From Streptomyces sp. NRRL S-340 (GTDB taxonomy: Bacteria; Actinomycetota; Actinomycetes; Streptomycetales; Streptomycetaceae): a stretch of 64,000 nt of DNA. How positions within the stretch are numbered: the stretch's first letter is position 1; every line of letters starts with the position of its first letter. Positions 51,806 to 61,067 of this stretch are shown here, in pieces. The translations under genes were made by a program, and so were the position numbers. The DNA is taken from positions 62,001 to 126,000 of the forward strand of contig NZ_JOIY01000011.1 in assembly GCF_000720185.1 (NCBI RefSeq). The letters run 5' to 3'. The notes beneath the pieces are model-generated. The model was not told the origin of the DNA. It saw nothing but the letters and a program-made list of their open reading frames with translations, and did not search any database.

Positions 51806-53716
51806 TCAGGTCGTCGGTTCCAGCCGGGCGTCGCGGCGGACCAGCGCCGCGTACCGTCCGTCCAGTGCCAGCAGTTCTTCGTGCGTACCGCGTTCGGCCA
51901 CGCGGCCGGAGTCGAGGACCACGATCTGGTCCGCGTCGCGGACGGTGGACAGGCGGTGCGCGATGGTGAGCGTGGTGCGGTTGGCCGACAGCGCGTCGAT
52001 GGCCTCCTGGACGGCCGCCTCGGTCCGGGTGTCCAGGGCGCTGGTGGCCTCGTCGAGGATGAGGACCGGCGGGTCGCGCAGGATGGTCCGGGCGATGGCC
52101 AGGCGCTGTTTCTCGCCACCGGAGAACCGGTGGCCGCGCTCGCCGACGACGGTGTCGTAGCCGTCGGGAAGGGCGGCGATGTGGTCGTGGATCTGGGCCG
52201 CCTTCGCGGCCGCGTGCAGTTCCTCGTCCGTGGCGTCCGGCTTGGCGAACCGCAGGTTCTCGGCCACCGAGGCGTGGAAGAGGTACGTCTCCTGCGAGAC
52301 CACCCCCACCGCGCGGGCGAGCGTGTCGAAGTCCAGGTCCCGCACGTCCACGCCGTCCAGCGTGACCCGGCCCCCGCTCACGTCGTACAGCCGGGGAACC
52401 AGATATCCGAGCGTGGACTTGCCGGCTCCGGTCGGACCGACGACGGCGAGGCTGCTGCCCGCCGGGACCGTGACGTCGATGCCGTCGAGAATCGGCGCCT
52501 CCTGGGAGCCCTGGTGCTTCTGGTACCCCAGGCCCGCCTTGACCCCCAGGTCCGTCCTGTCACCCTTCCCGCCCCTGTCGCCCCTCTGTCCCCGGCCGTC
52601 CCGGCTGCCGCTGTCGTCGTAGCGGAAGGTGACGTTCTCGAAACGGACTTCGCCCTTGACGCGGTCGAGGCGGACCGGCCGCTCTCGCTCGGTGATGTCG
52701 ATCGGGAGGTCGAGGTACTCGAAGATGCGCTGGAAGAGGGCGAGGGAGGTCTGGATCTGCACACCGGTCGCCAGCAGGCTCACGGTCGGCCGGAACAGGC
52801 CCTGCTGGAGCGAGACGAAGGCGACGATCGTGCCCAGGGAGACCTTCGGACCGCCGACCTGGAGCGCGACGCCCGCGGTCCAGTAGATGACGGCCGGCAT
52901 GGCGGCCATGACGACGGTGATGACGGCCATGCGCCAGCGCCCGGCCATGTTCGACCGCACTTCGAGACCGACCAGGCTCTCCGACTCCGCCGCGAACGAC
53001 GCGGTCAGCGAGTCGGAGCGGCCCATCGTCCGGCCGAGCAGGATGCCGCTGACGGAGAGCGACTCGGTCACCGTCGCGGCCATCGCGGCCATCTGCTTCT
53101 GCCGCTGTGTGGTGATCTTCTTCCGCTCGTTGCCCACCCGGCGGCTGATCCACACGAACACCGGGAGCAGCAGCAGGGAGACGACGGTCAGCCGCCAGTC
53201 GAGCGCGGCCATCGCCACGATCGTGGCAACCACGCTGGTGAGGTTGGAGACCAGCGAGGTGGCGGTGGAGGTGACGGTGGCCTGCATCCCGCCGATGTCG
53301 TTGGCGATGCGGGACTGCACCTCACCGGTGCGGGTGCGGGTGAAGAAGGCGAGGGACATGCGCTGCAGACGCCCGTAGACCGCGGTGCGCAGGTCGTGCA
53401 TGACGCGCTGGCCGACGGTCGTGGAGATCAGGGTCTGCAGCACACCGAAGACGCTGGTGAGGACCGCGCTGAGGATCATGCCCGCGGCGAGCAGGCTGAG
53501 CAGGCCGGTGCGGCCCTGCGGGATCGCGACGTCCAGGGTCTCCTTCAGCAGGAAGGGCGTGGCGACGGAGACCAGCGACGCCGCGCCGACGAGCAGGCCG
53601 ACGACCGCGAGACGGCCGCGGTAGGGGCGGAACAGCCCGAGGATGCGGCGGACCTGCCGGGGCTGTTCCTTCGCGTCGGCGGGCGGGGTCCAGGAGGGTT
53701 GACGGTCGGGGTGCAT
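51806..53716 (-). CDS. ABC exporter half-transporter with fused ATPase
   Basis: A 636-residue type IV ABC exporter: six transmembrane helices (about 30-320), then an NBD with Walker A GPTGAGKS, Q loop VVSQETYLF, signature FSGGEKQRLAIA, Walker B LILDEATSALD and the H-loop TIAHRLST. All catalytic motifs are intact, so it can act as a homodimer. An insertion of about 40 residues (about 365-405, Gly/Arg/Asp-rich) sits between the A-loop YDD and the strand before Walker A. Substrate unknown. Start ATG 53716 after GGAGCCC. Divergent from a MarR regulator, a common drug-exporter arrangement. Confidence 0.92.
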   Translation of the reverse strand: MHPDRQPSWTPPADAKEQPRQVRRILGLFRPYRGRLAVVGLLVGAASLVSVATPFLLKETLDVAIPQGRTGLLSLLAAGMILSAVLTSVFGVLQTLISTTVGQRVMHDLRTAVYGRLQRMSLAFFTRTRTGEVQSRIANDIGGMQATVTSTATSLVSNLTSVVATIVAMAALDWRLTVVSLLLLPVFVWISRRVGNERKKITTQRQKQMAAMAATVTESLSVSGILLGRTMGRSDSLTASFAAESESLVGLEVRSNMAGRWRMAVITVVMAAMPAVIYWTAGVALQVGGPKVSLGTIVAFVSLQQGLFRPTVSLLATGVQIQTSLALFQRIFEYLDLPIDITERERPVRLDRVKGEVRFENVTFRYDDSGSRDGRGQRGDRGGKGDRTDLGVKAGLGYQKHQGSQEAPILDGIDVTVPAGSSLAVVGPTGAGKSTLGYLVPRLYDVSGGRVTLDGVDVRDLDFDTLARAVGVVSQETYLFHASVAENLRFAKPDATDEELHAAAKAAQIHDHIAALPDGYDTVVGERGHRFSGGEKQRLAIARTILRDPPVLILDEATSALDTRTEAAVQEAIDALSANRTTLTIAHRLSTVRDADQIVVLDSGRVAERGTHEELLALDGRYAALVRRDARLEPTT

Positions 53717-53792
53717 GGGCTCCTACGGGAGTGAGTGGGCTCTGCGCGCACCGGCCGGGCGTGCGGTCGGCGGCGGCTTTCCTGATGCTAGC

Positions 53793-53817
53793 TCATTGTT
53801 ACCTATGCTCATAATGA
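53793..53817. promoter_or_regulatory. candidate MarR operator
   Basis: TCATTGT (53793-53799) and ATAATGA (53811-53817) form a near-perfect inverted repeat in an unusually AT-rich stretch between the divergent ABC exporter and MarR genes. It is 25 bp upstream of the MarR start. Confidence 0.55.
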
Positions 53818-53841
53818 ACGTCATCCTGATATTGTTCCCGT

Positions 53842-54297
53842 ATGACGACCCCCGACGCCGACGGCCTCCTCGCCGAGCAGTTGCTGCTGCTCACCCGGCG
53901 GGTGCACCGCATCCAGAAGCGCCATCTGGAACAGCGCTCCCTCGGCATCACCCCGGCGCAGTCCCGGCTCCTGCGCACCCTCGCGCGCTTCGGGGAGCCG
54001 CCGCGCATGGCGGATCTCGCCGCGTCGCTGGAGGTCGTGCCGCGCGCGGTGACCACGCTGGTGGACGGACTGGAGGCGAGCGGGAAGGTGCGCAGGGTTC
54101 CCGACCCCGCCAACCGCCGTGTGACCCGCATCGAGTTGACCGACGACGGGCACGGCGCACTGCGCGAATTGCACGGAGTGCGCCGGACCGCCGCCGAGGA
54201 GATCCTCGCGCCGCTGACCGACCCGCAGCGTGCGGCCCTCGGTGAGCTGCTGGACACCCTCGTGGGCACGACGCCCGCACGGGGGCACCGCTGCTGA
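53842..54297 (+). CDS. MarR-family transcriptional regulator
   Basis: A 151-residue dimeric winged-helix regulator: LLTRRVHRIQKRHLEQRSLGITPAQSRLLRTL (in pieces), the recognition region RMADLAASLEVVPRAVTTLVDGLEASG, and the wing VRRVPDPANRRVTRIELTDDG. It likely represses the divergent ABC exporter and itself through the AT-rich palindrome between them. ATG at 53842. Confidence 0.92.
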   Translation: MTTPDADGLLAEQLLLLTRRVHRIQKRHLEQRSLGITPAQSRLLRTLARFGEPPRMADLAASLEVVPRAVTTLVDGLEASGKVRRVPDPANRRVTRIELTDDGHGALRELHGVRRTAAEEILAPLTDPQRAALGELLDTLVGTTPARGHRC

Positions 54298-54434
54298 AGG
54301 GGGCACGATGGCGCGATGGAGGGCGCGCGCCTGAACGCCTACGGGGCGGGGCGCGGCCACGGGCGTGTCGGCAACAGGCTCGATCTTGCGGTTACTCGGC
54401 CGGAACACCGGCACCGCGCCTGCCGGTCCGCACG

Positions 54435-54672
54435 CGGACCGCCGAACTGCTCCCGTACGTGGCCCGGCCTGCTGTTCCTGGAGCCTGACCGGTCGAACTG
54501 TTCCTGAAGGTGAACGGGCCGCCTGTCCTGTGGCCGGACCGGCCGAACCGTTCCTGGAGATGAACCGGCCGACTGGCCTCTGGCCGGACCGGCTGACTGT
54601 GCTGTACGCGGGACCGCCGAACTGTTCGTGTCCCGTGTGCGGACCGGCGAACGGCCCGCCGACCGGCCTGCG
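54435..54672. repeat. 50-bp tandem repeat, four or more degenerate copies
   Basis: GACC anchors recur at exactly 50-bp steps (54437, 54487, 54537, 54587), the best units reading GACCGGYCGAACTGTTCCTG then AGRTGAACSGGCCG. Shorter fragments follow to about 54672. The 50-bp period is not a multiple of three, so it is not coding. The 379-bp gap 54298-54676 holds nothing else recognised. Confidence 0.75.
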
Positions 54673-54676
54673 GCGG

Positions 54677-55426
54677 CTACGCCCGCAGTTCGGCCTTGTC
54701 CCCCATCACGACCACCGGCTTGTCCTTCGGATCCAGCCTGCGCAGCAGGTACTCCATGGCCGACTCCGGAACACTGACGCAGCCCAGCGTGCCGTCGCCG
54801 TGGTCCAGGTGCAGCCAGATGCCACCGCCCTTCTTCTGACCCTGCGGGCGGGTCGGATCGTCGGGGCGCGTGCCCGGCCTGCGGTTGTAGTCGATGGCGA
54901 TGACGTAGTCGAAGTCGTGCCAGTGGGCCTCGTCCCAGTAGTACGGGGTCGCGAAGGCGTCCTCGTCCTGGGTGTACGGCAGTCTGGTGCCGGGGTCGTC
55001 GAGGAGACCGCCGGCGTCGGAGAGCGTGAACACGCCCACGGGGCTGCGCTCGTCACCCTCGCGGTGGTTGGGGTTCCACCCCTGCTTGCCGTTGTGCGCG
55101 GCCCAACTGTCGACCCGCTGCCACGCCGTGCCGTGCTTCTCGTACAACACCAGGGTGGAGTCCGGGGAGTTCTTGCCCTCTCCGTACACCACCACCACCT
55201 GCCGGGTGTCCGCCGGGACCCGCTGCCACATCCGCTCGCCCACCCCCGGAACGCGGGCCGGCTTCGCCGTGGGACTGGGCCGGGCGGTCCCCGTGGGGCC
55301 TCCCGGTCGGGGGACGTCTCCGTGGCGGACCTCGGTCCGCGGGCCACCACACGCGGCCAGAGCCGTCAGAAAGAATCCACAGGCCGTCATCGCGACCATC
55401 GCATGCCTTACGCCGCCTCTTCGCAT
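54677..55426 (-). CDS. lipoprotein L,D-transpeptidase (YkuD-like)
   Basis: A 249-residue secreted lipoprotein: basic start, hydrophobic segment, lipobox LAAC. The YkuD-type domain follows a Pro/Thr-rich linker: RQVVVVYGEGKNSPDSTLVL, HREGDERSPVGVF, AIDYNRR, and the active-site region WLHLDHGDGTLGCVSVP with His and Cys. The Cys context (LGC rather than the common SHGC) belongs to the COG3786-like branch. Such enzymes crosslink or modify peptidoglycan peptides. ATG at 55426. Flanked on both sides by degenerate tandem repeats. Confidence 0.85.
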   Translation of the reverse strand: MRRGGVRHAMVAMTACGFFLTALAACGGPRTEVRHGDVPRPGGPTGTARPSPTAKPARVPGVGERMWQRVPADTRQVVVVYGEGKNSPDSTLVLYEKHGTAWQRVDSWAAHNGKQGWNPNHREGDERSPVGVFTLSDAGGLLDDPGTRLPYTQDEDAFATPYYWDEAHWHDFDYVIAIDYNRRPGTRPDDPTRPQGQKKGGGIWLHLDHGDGTLGCVSVPESAMEYLLRRLDPKDKPVVVMGDKAELRA

Positions 55427-56125
55427 GAACCCATGGTGGGCACCGTGGACCTGACGATCTACTCGACGTTGGTCCAAACAGCCTTATTCGCTTCTCTTTG
55501 GGGGGTGCCGGGCGCGCCGGACAGGCCCGGAGCGGGGGTCGAGGAGGTACGGGAACACGGCCGCAGGGGTCCCGGACGGCCGTCACGGATCCGAGCCCCC
55601 TGCGCGACACCCGGGCGGCCGCACACGCACCCGTGGGCCGAGCGCGCGGGCGGCCGTCCGGCACGGCAGCGCACGCGTGGCCTGTCGGCACGGCCCACGT
55701 GCGCGCGTGGCAGGCCGGGATGGCGGTGCGCGCGTCACCGGCCGCATGCCCGGCTGCACGGGGCCGATCGCCACGGCCGGCGCGCGGGCGGACCTACCGA
55801 TCCGGTCGGCGTGCACGGGACCGATCGCCGCGACCGACACGCGCCTGAACCCACCGATCCGATCGCCGTGCAGGGTGGGCCGACCGCCGCGACCGACACG
55901 CACGTGAACCCACCGATCCGATCGCCGAACACGGGGCCGGTCACCGCGGCCGGCGTACGCGTGGCGTCGGCCCGGTCGCGGCCCGCTCGGCGTGCGCGGA
56001 CGTCAATCCCGTTGCCCCGCGGTGGAAAACCGCTTGCCTTCGACGACTCGGCGAAGCGAACCTGTCACGGTTCGTCGCCGCCGTCGCGGCCCTCCCCCGC
56101 CCCTGACCCGAACCACTGGGACGTC
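55427..56125. repeat. 699-bp intergenic region with a 57-59-bp tandem repeat
   Basis: No gene is recognised. Between 55764 and about 55960 four copies of a degenerate unit begin at 55764, 55821, 55880 and 55937; the middle two share CCGCGACCGACACGC and TGAACCCACCGATCCGATCG. The stretch around 55440-55500 is relatively AT-rich and may carry the transpeptidase promoter. Confidence 0.7.
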
Positions 56126-58093
56126 ATGCAGATTCACGACCTTCCGTATCCCGACCCGGGCGTGCCGGACGCGCGCTCGGGTCCCCGATTCCTGTGGTGG
56201 CTGGGGCGGAACCAGATCGGCGGCCAGCTGAGAGCGCTGGCCTGGGGGCTGCTGCACTTCTCCTCCGTCTCCGCGCTGCCGTTCTGCGTAGGACTCGCCG
56301 TCCAGGCGGTCGTCGACCGCTCGGGCACCCGGCTCGCCCTCAGCGGCGGCCTGCTCGCGCTGGCCTGCGCGGGCAACGCGCTCGGCGACACCTTCCTGCA
56401 CCGTGCCGCCGTCACCAACTGGATCACCGCTGCGGCCCGCGTCCAGCAGCTCCTGGCCCGCAAGACCGCCGAGTTGGGCTCGGCCCTGACCCGTCGGGTA
56501 GCCGCCGGCGAGGTGGTGGCCGTCTCCACCGGGGACGTCGAGAAGATCGGCTGGTTCGTGGAAGCCGTGTCCCGCTTCACCGCGGCCGCCGTCACCATCG
56601 TGCTGGTCTGCGTCGCCCTGCTCGTCTACCAGCCGGCGCTCGGCGTGGTCGTCGCCGTGGGCCTGCCCGTCCTGGCACTCGCCGTGCTCCCGCTGCTCCC
56701 GCGCGCCACCCGGCGCGCCGACGTGCAGCGCGAGAAGGCGGGCCGCGCCACCGAGCTGGCCTCCGACACCGTGGCCGGCCTGCGGGTCCTGCGCGGCATC
56801 GGCGGCGAGGAACTGTTCCTCGACCGCTACCGCCGCGCCTCCCAGGAAGTCCGGCAGGCAGCCGTGCGCAGCGCTCGCATGTGGTCCCTGATCTCCGCCG
56901 TCCAGGTGCTGCTTCCGGGACTGCTGCTGATCGCGGTCGTCTGGTACGGCGTGCACCTGGCCCGCGCGGGCCGGATCACGGTGGGCGAACTCGTCACCGT
57001 CTACAGCTCCGTCATGGTCCTCACCTACCCGCTGCGGCACTTCGAGGAGATCGCCATGGCGTACTCCTTCTCCCGGCCGTCGGCCAAACGCGCGGCACGG
57101 GTGCTGTCGCTGGAGCGGACCGCCGCCCCGCAAGCGGCTCCCGCGGACGAGCGGGCCCCCTCCTGCCCGGCGCAGGCCCCCGCGGGGGACCTGCGTGACC
57201 CGGCGACGGGGCTGCTGGCGCCCGGTGGACGTCTGACCGCCGTGGTCTGCGGCGACCCGGACGAGGCGGGCCGGCTGGCGGAACGCCTCGGCGGCCACCC
57301 CGGCGAGCCCGGCCCGTCGGTGCTCCTCGGTGGCACACCCCTCGACGCACTGCCGCTCGACCTGGCCCGTACGGCCGTCCTGGTGCAGGACAAGGATCCG
57401 GTGCTGCTGTCGGGTTCGCTGCGGGAGCTGCTCGACGTGCCCGCCTCGGGTGAGGTCACCGCGGAGGCGGCGCTCGGGGCGGCCCAGTGCGGTGACGTCC
57501 TGGAGGCCCTGGCGCAGGCATCACCGGTCGCCGGGGACCCGATGGACGTCCGGATCACGGAACGCGGCCGTTCCCTGTCCGGAGGCCAGCGCCAGCGGCT
57601 GGCCCTGGCCCGGTCCCTCGTCACCGACCCCGAGGTACTGGTCCTGGACGAACCGACCTCCGCCGTCGACTCCCACACCGAGGCCCGGATCGCGCAGGGC
57701 CTGCGGGACCTCCGTGACGGGCGCACCACCGTGGTCTTCACCTCGTCCCCGCTGGTCCTGGAGCGCGCCGACCGCGTGGTGCTGCTCCACGAGGGGACGG
57801 TCGCCGCGGTGGGCACCCACCGCGACCTCGTGCACACCGACCCCCGGTACCGGGCCGTGGTGACACGCGAGACGGACCAGGAGCGCGCGGCACACGACCA
57901 CGGTGCGGAGCGACGCGCCTTGAAAGACGGGCAACACGGCCTGAGTGACGGGCGACGCGCCCTGGGCGACACGAGTGACACGGAACCCGCGGCGGCCGGC
58001 GGACCGCACCACGACGGCAGGCCCGCCCTCCGGGGCGCGCTCGAAGAGCTGGAAGAAATCGACGAGCTGGAAGAGATCGAGGAGACCGCATGA
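56126..58093 (+). CDS. ABC exporter subunit with degenerate Walker A
   Basis: A 655-residue half-transporter. Six transmembrane helices span about 30-310. In its NBD the Walker A position reads VVCGDPDEAGRLAER (about 370-380), with no GxGKS/T and no catalytic Lys. The Q loop (VLVQDKDPVLL), signature SLSGGQRQRL (near 482) and Walker B VLVLDEPTSAVD (near 504) are intact, while the H-loop His is replaced by Ser (VVFTSSP). An acidic tail ends ELEEIDELEEIEETA. It is coupled by ATGA to the partner that has the complementary set of motifs, so the two should form a heterodimer with one working ATP site. Confidence 0.9.
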   Translation: MQIHDLPYPDPGVPDARSGPRFLWWLGRNQIGGQLRALAWGLLHFSSVSALPFCVGLAVQAVVDRSGTRLALSGGLLALACAGNALGDTFLHRAAVTNWITAAARVQQLLARKTAELGSALTRRVAAGEVVAVSTGDVEKIGWFVEAVSRFTAAAVTIVLVCVALLVYQPALGVVVAVGLPVLALAVLPLLPRATRRADVQREKAGRATELASDTVAGLRVLRGIGGEELFLDRYRRASQEVRQAAVRSARMWSLISAVQVLLPGLLLIAVVWYGVHLARAGRITVGELVTVYSSVMVLTYPLRHFEEIAMAYSFSRPSAKRAARVLSLERTAAPQAAPADERAPSCPAQAPAGDLRDPATGLLAPGGRLTAVVCGDPDEAGRLAERLGGHPGEPGPSVLLGGTPLDALPLDLARTAVLVQDKDPVLLSGSLRELLDVPASGEVTAEAALGAAQCGDVLEALAQASPVAGDPMDVRITERGRSLSGGQRQRLALARSLVTDPEVLVLDEPTSAVDSHTEARIAQGLRDLRDGRTTVVFTSSPLVLERADRVVLLHEGTVAAVGTHRDLVHTDPRYRAVVTRETDQERAAHDHGAERRALKDGQHGLSDGRRALGDTSDTEPAAAGGPHHDGRPALRGALEELEEIDELEEIEETA

Positions 58094-59871
58094 TCGGCGT
58101 GGCCCCGCCGTCGTACGACCCGGCGGCCCCGACGACGGCCGACACCCTGCCCGTCGGCGCCCCCGCGACCGTACGCGCCTACGTGAAGGAGCTGCTGCAC
58201 CGGCACCGCCGGGAGTTCGGCCTGCTCGTCACGGTCAACACGGTCTCGGTCCTCGCCTCCATGGCAGGTCCGTGGCTGCTCGGCGGCCTGGTCGACCGGG
58301 TCTCGGACGGGGGCAGGGAACTCCGCCTCGGTCTCACCACCACACTGTTCGTCATCGCCCTGCTCGTCCAGGCCGCGTTCGTGCGCGAGGTGCGGCTGCG
58401 CGGTGCGATGCTCGGCGAGCGGATGCTGGCCGACCTGCGCGAGGACTTCCTGGTCCGGGCGGTCGGTCTGCCGCCGGGGGTGCTGGAGCGGGCCGGCACC
58501 GGCGACCTGCTCTCGCGCATCACCACGGACATCGACCGGCTCGCCAACGCGATGCGCGAGGCCGTGCCCCAGCTGGCGATCAGCGTGGTGTGGGTGGCAC
58601 TGCTGCTGGGTGGCCTGGTCGTCACCGCGCCGCCGCTCGGCGCGGCCGTGCTGCTCGCCCTGCCCCTGCTGGTGGCCGGCTGCCGCTGGTACTTCCGGCG
58701 GGCGCCGTCCGCCTACCGGTCGGAAGCAGCGGGGTACGCCGCGGTGGCCGCCGCGCTCGCCGAGACGGTCGACGCGGGACGCACCGTGGAGGCACACCGG
58801 CTCGGCGCGCGCCGGATCGCTCTGTCGGAGCGCCGCATCAAGGAGTGGACGGCGTGGGAGCGCTACACGCTGTGGCTCCGGTCGGTGTTCTTCCCGGTCA
58901 TCAACGTCACCCATGTGACGGTCCTCGCCTCCGTGCTCATGGTCGGGGGCGTGTTCGTGCTGCAGGGCTGGATGGGGGTCGGCCAGCTCACGACCGGTGC
59001 CCTCGTCGCGCAGATGCTCATCGACCCGGTGGGGCTGATCCTGCGCTGGTACGACGAGCTCCAGGTCGCTCAGGTGTCGATCGCGCGGCTGGTCGGCGTC
59101 CGTGACATCGAGCCGGAGGGCGGAGACGGGTCGCTCGCGCCTGACGGACGGGAGGTGCACGCGGACCGGGTGCGCTTCGGCTACCGCGAGGGCGTCGACG
59201 TACTGCGCCAGGTGTCCCTGAAGGTGGCCCCCGGCACCCGGCTGGCCCTGGTCGGTCCCTCGGGCGCCGGCAAGTCCACGCTGGGACGGCTGCTCGCCGG
59301 TATCTACGCACCCCGGGACGGCCGGATCACCCTCGGCGGCGCCGAGTTGTCGCGGATGCCCGCGGAAGCGGTCCGCTCCCACGTGGCCCTCGTCAACCAG
59401 GAGCACCACGTGTTCGTGGGTTCGCTGCGCGACAACCTGCTGCTCGCCCGCACCGACGCGGCGGACGCCGAGCTGTGGGCGGCGCTGGGCGCGGTGGACG
59501 CCGACGGCTGGGCCCGCGCCCTCGGCGAAGGTCTGGACACGGAGGTCGGCTCGGGCGCCCTCACGCTCACTCCGGCCCAGGCGCAGCAGATCGCGCTGGC
59601 CCGGCTGGTCCTGGCCGACCCGCACACCCTGGTCCTGGACGAGGCGACCTCGCTCCTGGACCCGCGGGCGGCCCGCCACCTGGAACGGTCCCTGGCCCGG
59701 GTCCTCGACGGGCGCACGGTCGTGGCCATCGCCCACCGGCTCCACACCGCACATGACGCGGACGTGATCGCCGTGGTCGAGAACGGCCGGGTCAGCGAGC
59801 TGGGCAGCCACGACGAACTGGTCGCGGCGGACGGCGCGTACGCGGCGCTGTGGCGCTCCTGGCACGGCTGA
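58090..59871 (+). CDS. ABC exporter partner subunit with degenerate signature motif
   Basis: A 593-residue half-transporter. Transmembrane helices lie in about 45-320. The NBD has a complete Walker A GPSGAGKST (near 388), Walker B TLVLDEATSLLD (near 513) and H-loop AIAHRLHT, but the LSGGQ signature is replaced by LTPAQAQQ (near 492). In a heterodimer with the preceding gene product, its Walker A would pair with that partner's intact signature, forming the single catalytic site. Substrate unknown. ATG at 58090 overlaps the upstream stop. Confidence 0.92.
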   Translation: MIGVAPPSYDPAAPTTADTLPVGAPATVRAYVKELLHRHRREFGLLVTVNTVSVLASMAGPWLLGGLVDRVSDGGRELRLGLTTTLFVIALLVQAAFVREVRLRGAMLGERMLADLREDFLVRAVGLPPGVLERAGTGDLLSRITTDIDRLANAMREAVPQLAISVVWVALLLGGLVVTAPPLGAAVLLALPLLVAGCRWYFRRAPSAYRSEAAGYAAVAAALAETVDAGRTVEAHRLGARRIALSERRIKEWTAWERYTLWLRSVFFPVINVTHVTVLASVLMVGGVFVLQGWMGVGQLTTGALVAQMLIDPVGLILRWYDELQVAQVSIARLVGVRDIEPEGGDGSLAPDGREVHADRVRFGYREGVDVLRQVSLKVAPGTRLALVGPSGAGKSTLGRLLAGIYAPRDGRITLGGAELSRMPAEAVRSHVALVNQEHHVFVGSLRDNLLLARTDAADAELWAALGAVDADGWARALGEGLDTEVGSGALTLTPAQAQQIALARLVLADPHTLVLDEATSLLDPRAARHLERSLARVLDGRTVVAIAHRLHTAHDADVIAVVENGRVSELGSHDELVAADGAYAALWRSWHG

Positions 59872-59901
59872 GCCAAGGAGCGGGACCGGGGTCCGGGCGG
59901 C

Positions 59902-59927
59902 CCGAGGCGGGCGGCCGCCCGCCTCGG
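59902..59927. terminator. perfect 26-bp palindromic terminator
   Basis: A self-complementary sequence starting CCGAGGCGGGCGG lies 30 bp after the ABC operon's stop codon and should end that transcript. The rest of 59928-60183 contains no recognised gene; a GGAGGTACCC ribosome binding site precedes 60184. Confidence 0.7.
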
Positions 59928-60183
59928 CGGGCGCCGCATCCCGTGGCACTCGCCGGTCACCGCACGGGTCGGACAGGGCACGGGTGGCCCCGGGGACGCC
60001 GTCGACGAAAGGTGCACGGGCGGAGCAGGGCCCGTGGGCGGCGTGCCGTGGCCGTGCCGTTGCGCGGTGCCGAACAGGGGTGGAAGGCTGGAATGAGGCA
60101 GCGGCTCGGGGAGCGCCCTGGAACCGTCCGGCGCGCGCCGGGCGGCGAGAGAACGGGCCCGTCCCCACCACCTGGAGGTACCC

Positions 60184-60657
60184 GTGGACAGCGCCGACGG
60201 ATGGGGAGACGACGTCTACCAGCCCGATGACGACTCCGAGATCAAGGAAGACACCGGAGTGCTGGACTCGGAGGACACCCTCGAGTACGACGGTGTCGAC
60301 GATCCGCTGGACCGTGGCTGGTCGCCTCCCGAGCGGCCGTGGGCCGTGGAGCACACCGGGGTGACCGCGGCGGAGCGCCGGCAGGGCGAGACACTGGAGC
60401 AGCGTCTGGCCGAGGAGCTGCCCGACCTCGCTCCGCCGGACGGCGACGGCATCGGCGACTGCGACGGCTCCGACGGGGAACTCCTGGACAACGAGGTCGG
60501 TGCCGCCCGCTCCGGCCGCCTCGTCGCCCCCGACGAGGGCGCCCACGAGGACGAGGAGAGCGCGCTGGTCGCCATGGACGTCGGGATCGACGGCGCGGCC
60601 GCTTCCGCCGAGGAGGCGGCGATGCACGTCGTCGACGAGGACACCCTGTACGGCTGA
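60184..60657 (+). CDS. DUF5709 family acidic protein
   Basis: A 157-residue, strongly acidic protein matching the actinobacterial DUF5709 family (DDVYQPDDDSEIKEDTGVLD at the start; ETLEQRLAEELPDLAPPDGD in the middle; AAMHVVDEDTLYG at the end). Function unknown; the sequence is probably largely disordered with short conserved linear segments. The GTG at 60184 sits seven bases after GGAGG. Confidence 0.85.
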   Translation: MDSADGWGDDVYQPDDDSEIKEDTGVLDSEDTLEYDGVDDPLDRGWSPPERPWAVEHTGVTAAERRQGETLEQRLAEELPDLAPPDGDGIGDCDGSDGELLDNEVGAARSGRLVAPDEGAHEDEESALVAMDVGIDGAAASAEEAAMHVVDEDTLYG

Positions 60658-60717
60658 CGCGGCCCGCCCGCCGCCGTCGCCGCTTCCCGCGCCACCGCCG
60701 CACGACGAGGAGCATCC

Positions 60718-60987
60718 ATGCAGCAGGACAAGCACCCCGACTACCACTCCGTGGTCTTCCGCGACCGGGCGGCGGGCTACGCGTTCCTGACCCGTTCGAC
60801 CGCGGTCAGTGACCGGACGATCGACTGGGACGACGGGAAGAGCTACCCGGTCGTGGACGTGGAGATCTCCTCGGAGAGCCATCCCTTCTACACAGGCCAG
60901 GCCCGCACGGTGGACTCCGAGGGCCGCGTCGCCCGGTTCGAACGCCGCTACGGCGGCGGCTCGGGGCAGAGCCGGGACGAGAGCTGA
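60718..60987 (+). CDS. rpmE2: 50S ribosomal protein L31 type B
   Basis: An 89-residue type B L31: [46 protein letters not shown]. It lacks the CxxC zinc ligands of the type A protein, so it is the zinc-independent form that bacteria usually make under zinc limitation through Zur. I see no clear Zur box in the 60-bp gap upstream. The C-terminal [11 protein letters not shown] tail is an extension. Confidence 0.95.
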   Translation: MQQDKHPDYHSVVFRDRAAGYAFLTRSTAVSDRTIDWDDGKSYPVVDVEISSESHPFYTGQARTVDSEGRVARFERRYGGGSGQSRDES

Positions 60988-61067
60988 CAGCGGCCACCGC
61001 CACCACTGCGGTCCGGTCCGCCGTCCGCGCACGGCGCGGGCGCGGGACCGCAGGGGCGACGAGCGGC

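Noticed and set aside
54435..54672. Repeat protein gene
   Set aside because: A 50-bp period would shift the frame at each unit, and no start with a ribosome binding site is present.
60658..60717. Zur box upstream of rpmE2
   Set aside because: Expected from the family, but no AT-rich palindrome is visible in the 60-bp gap.
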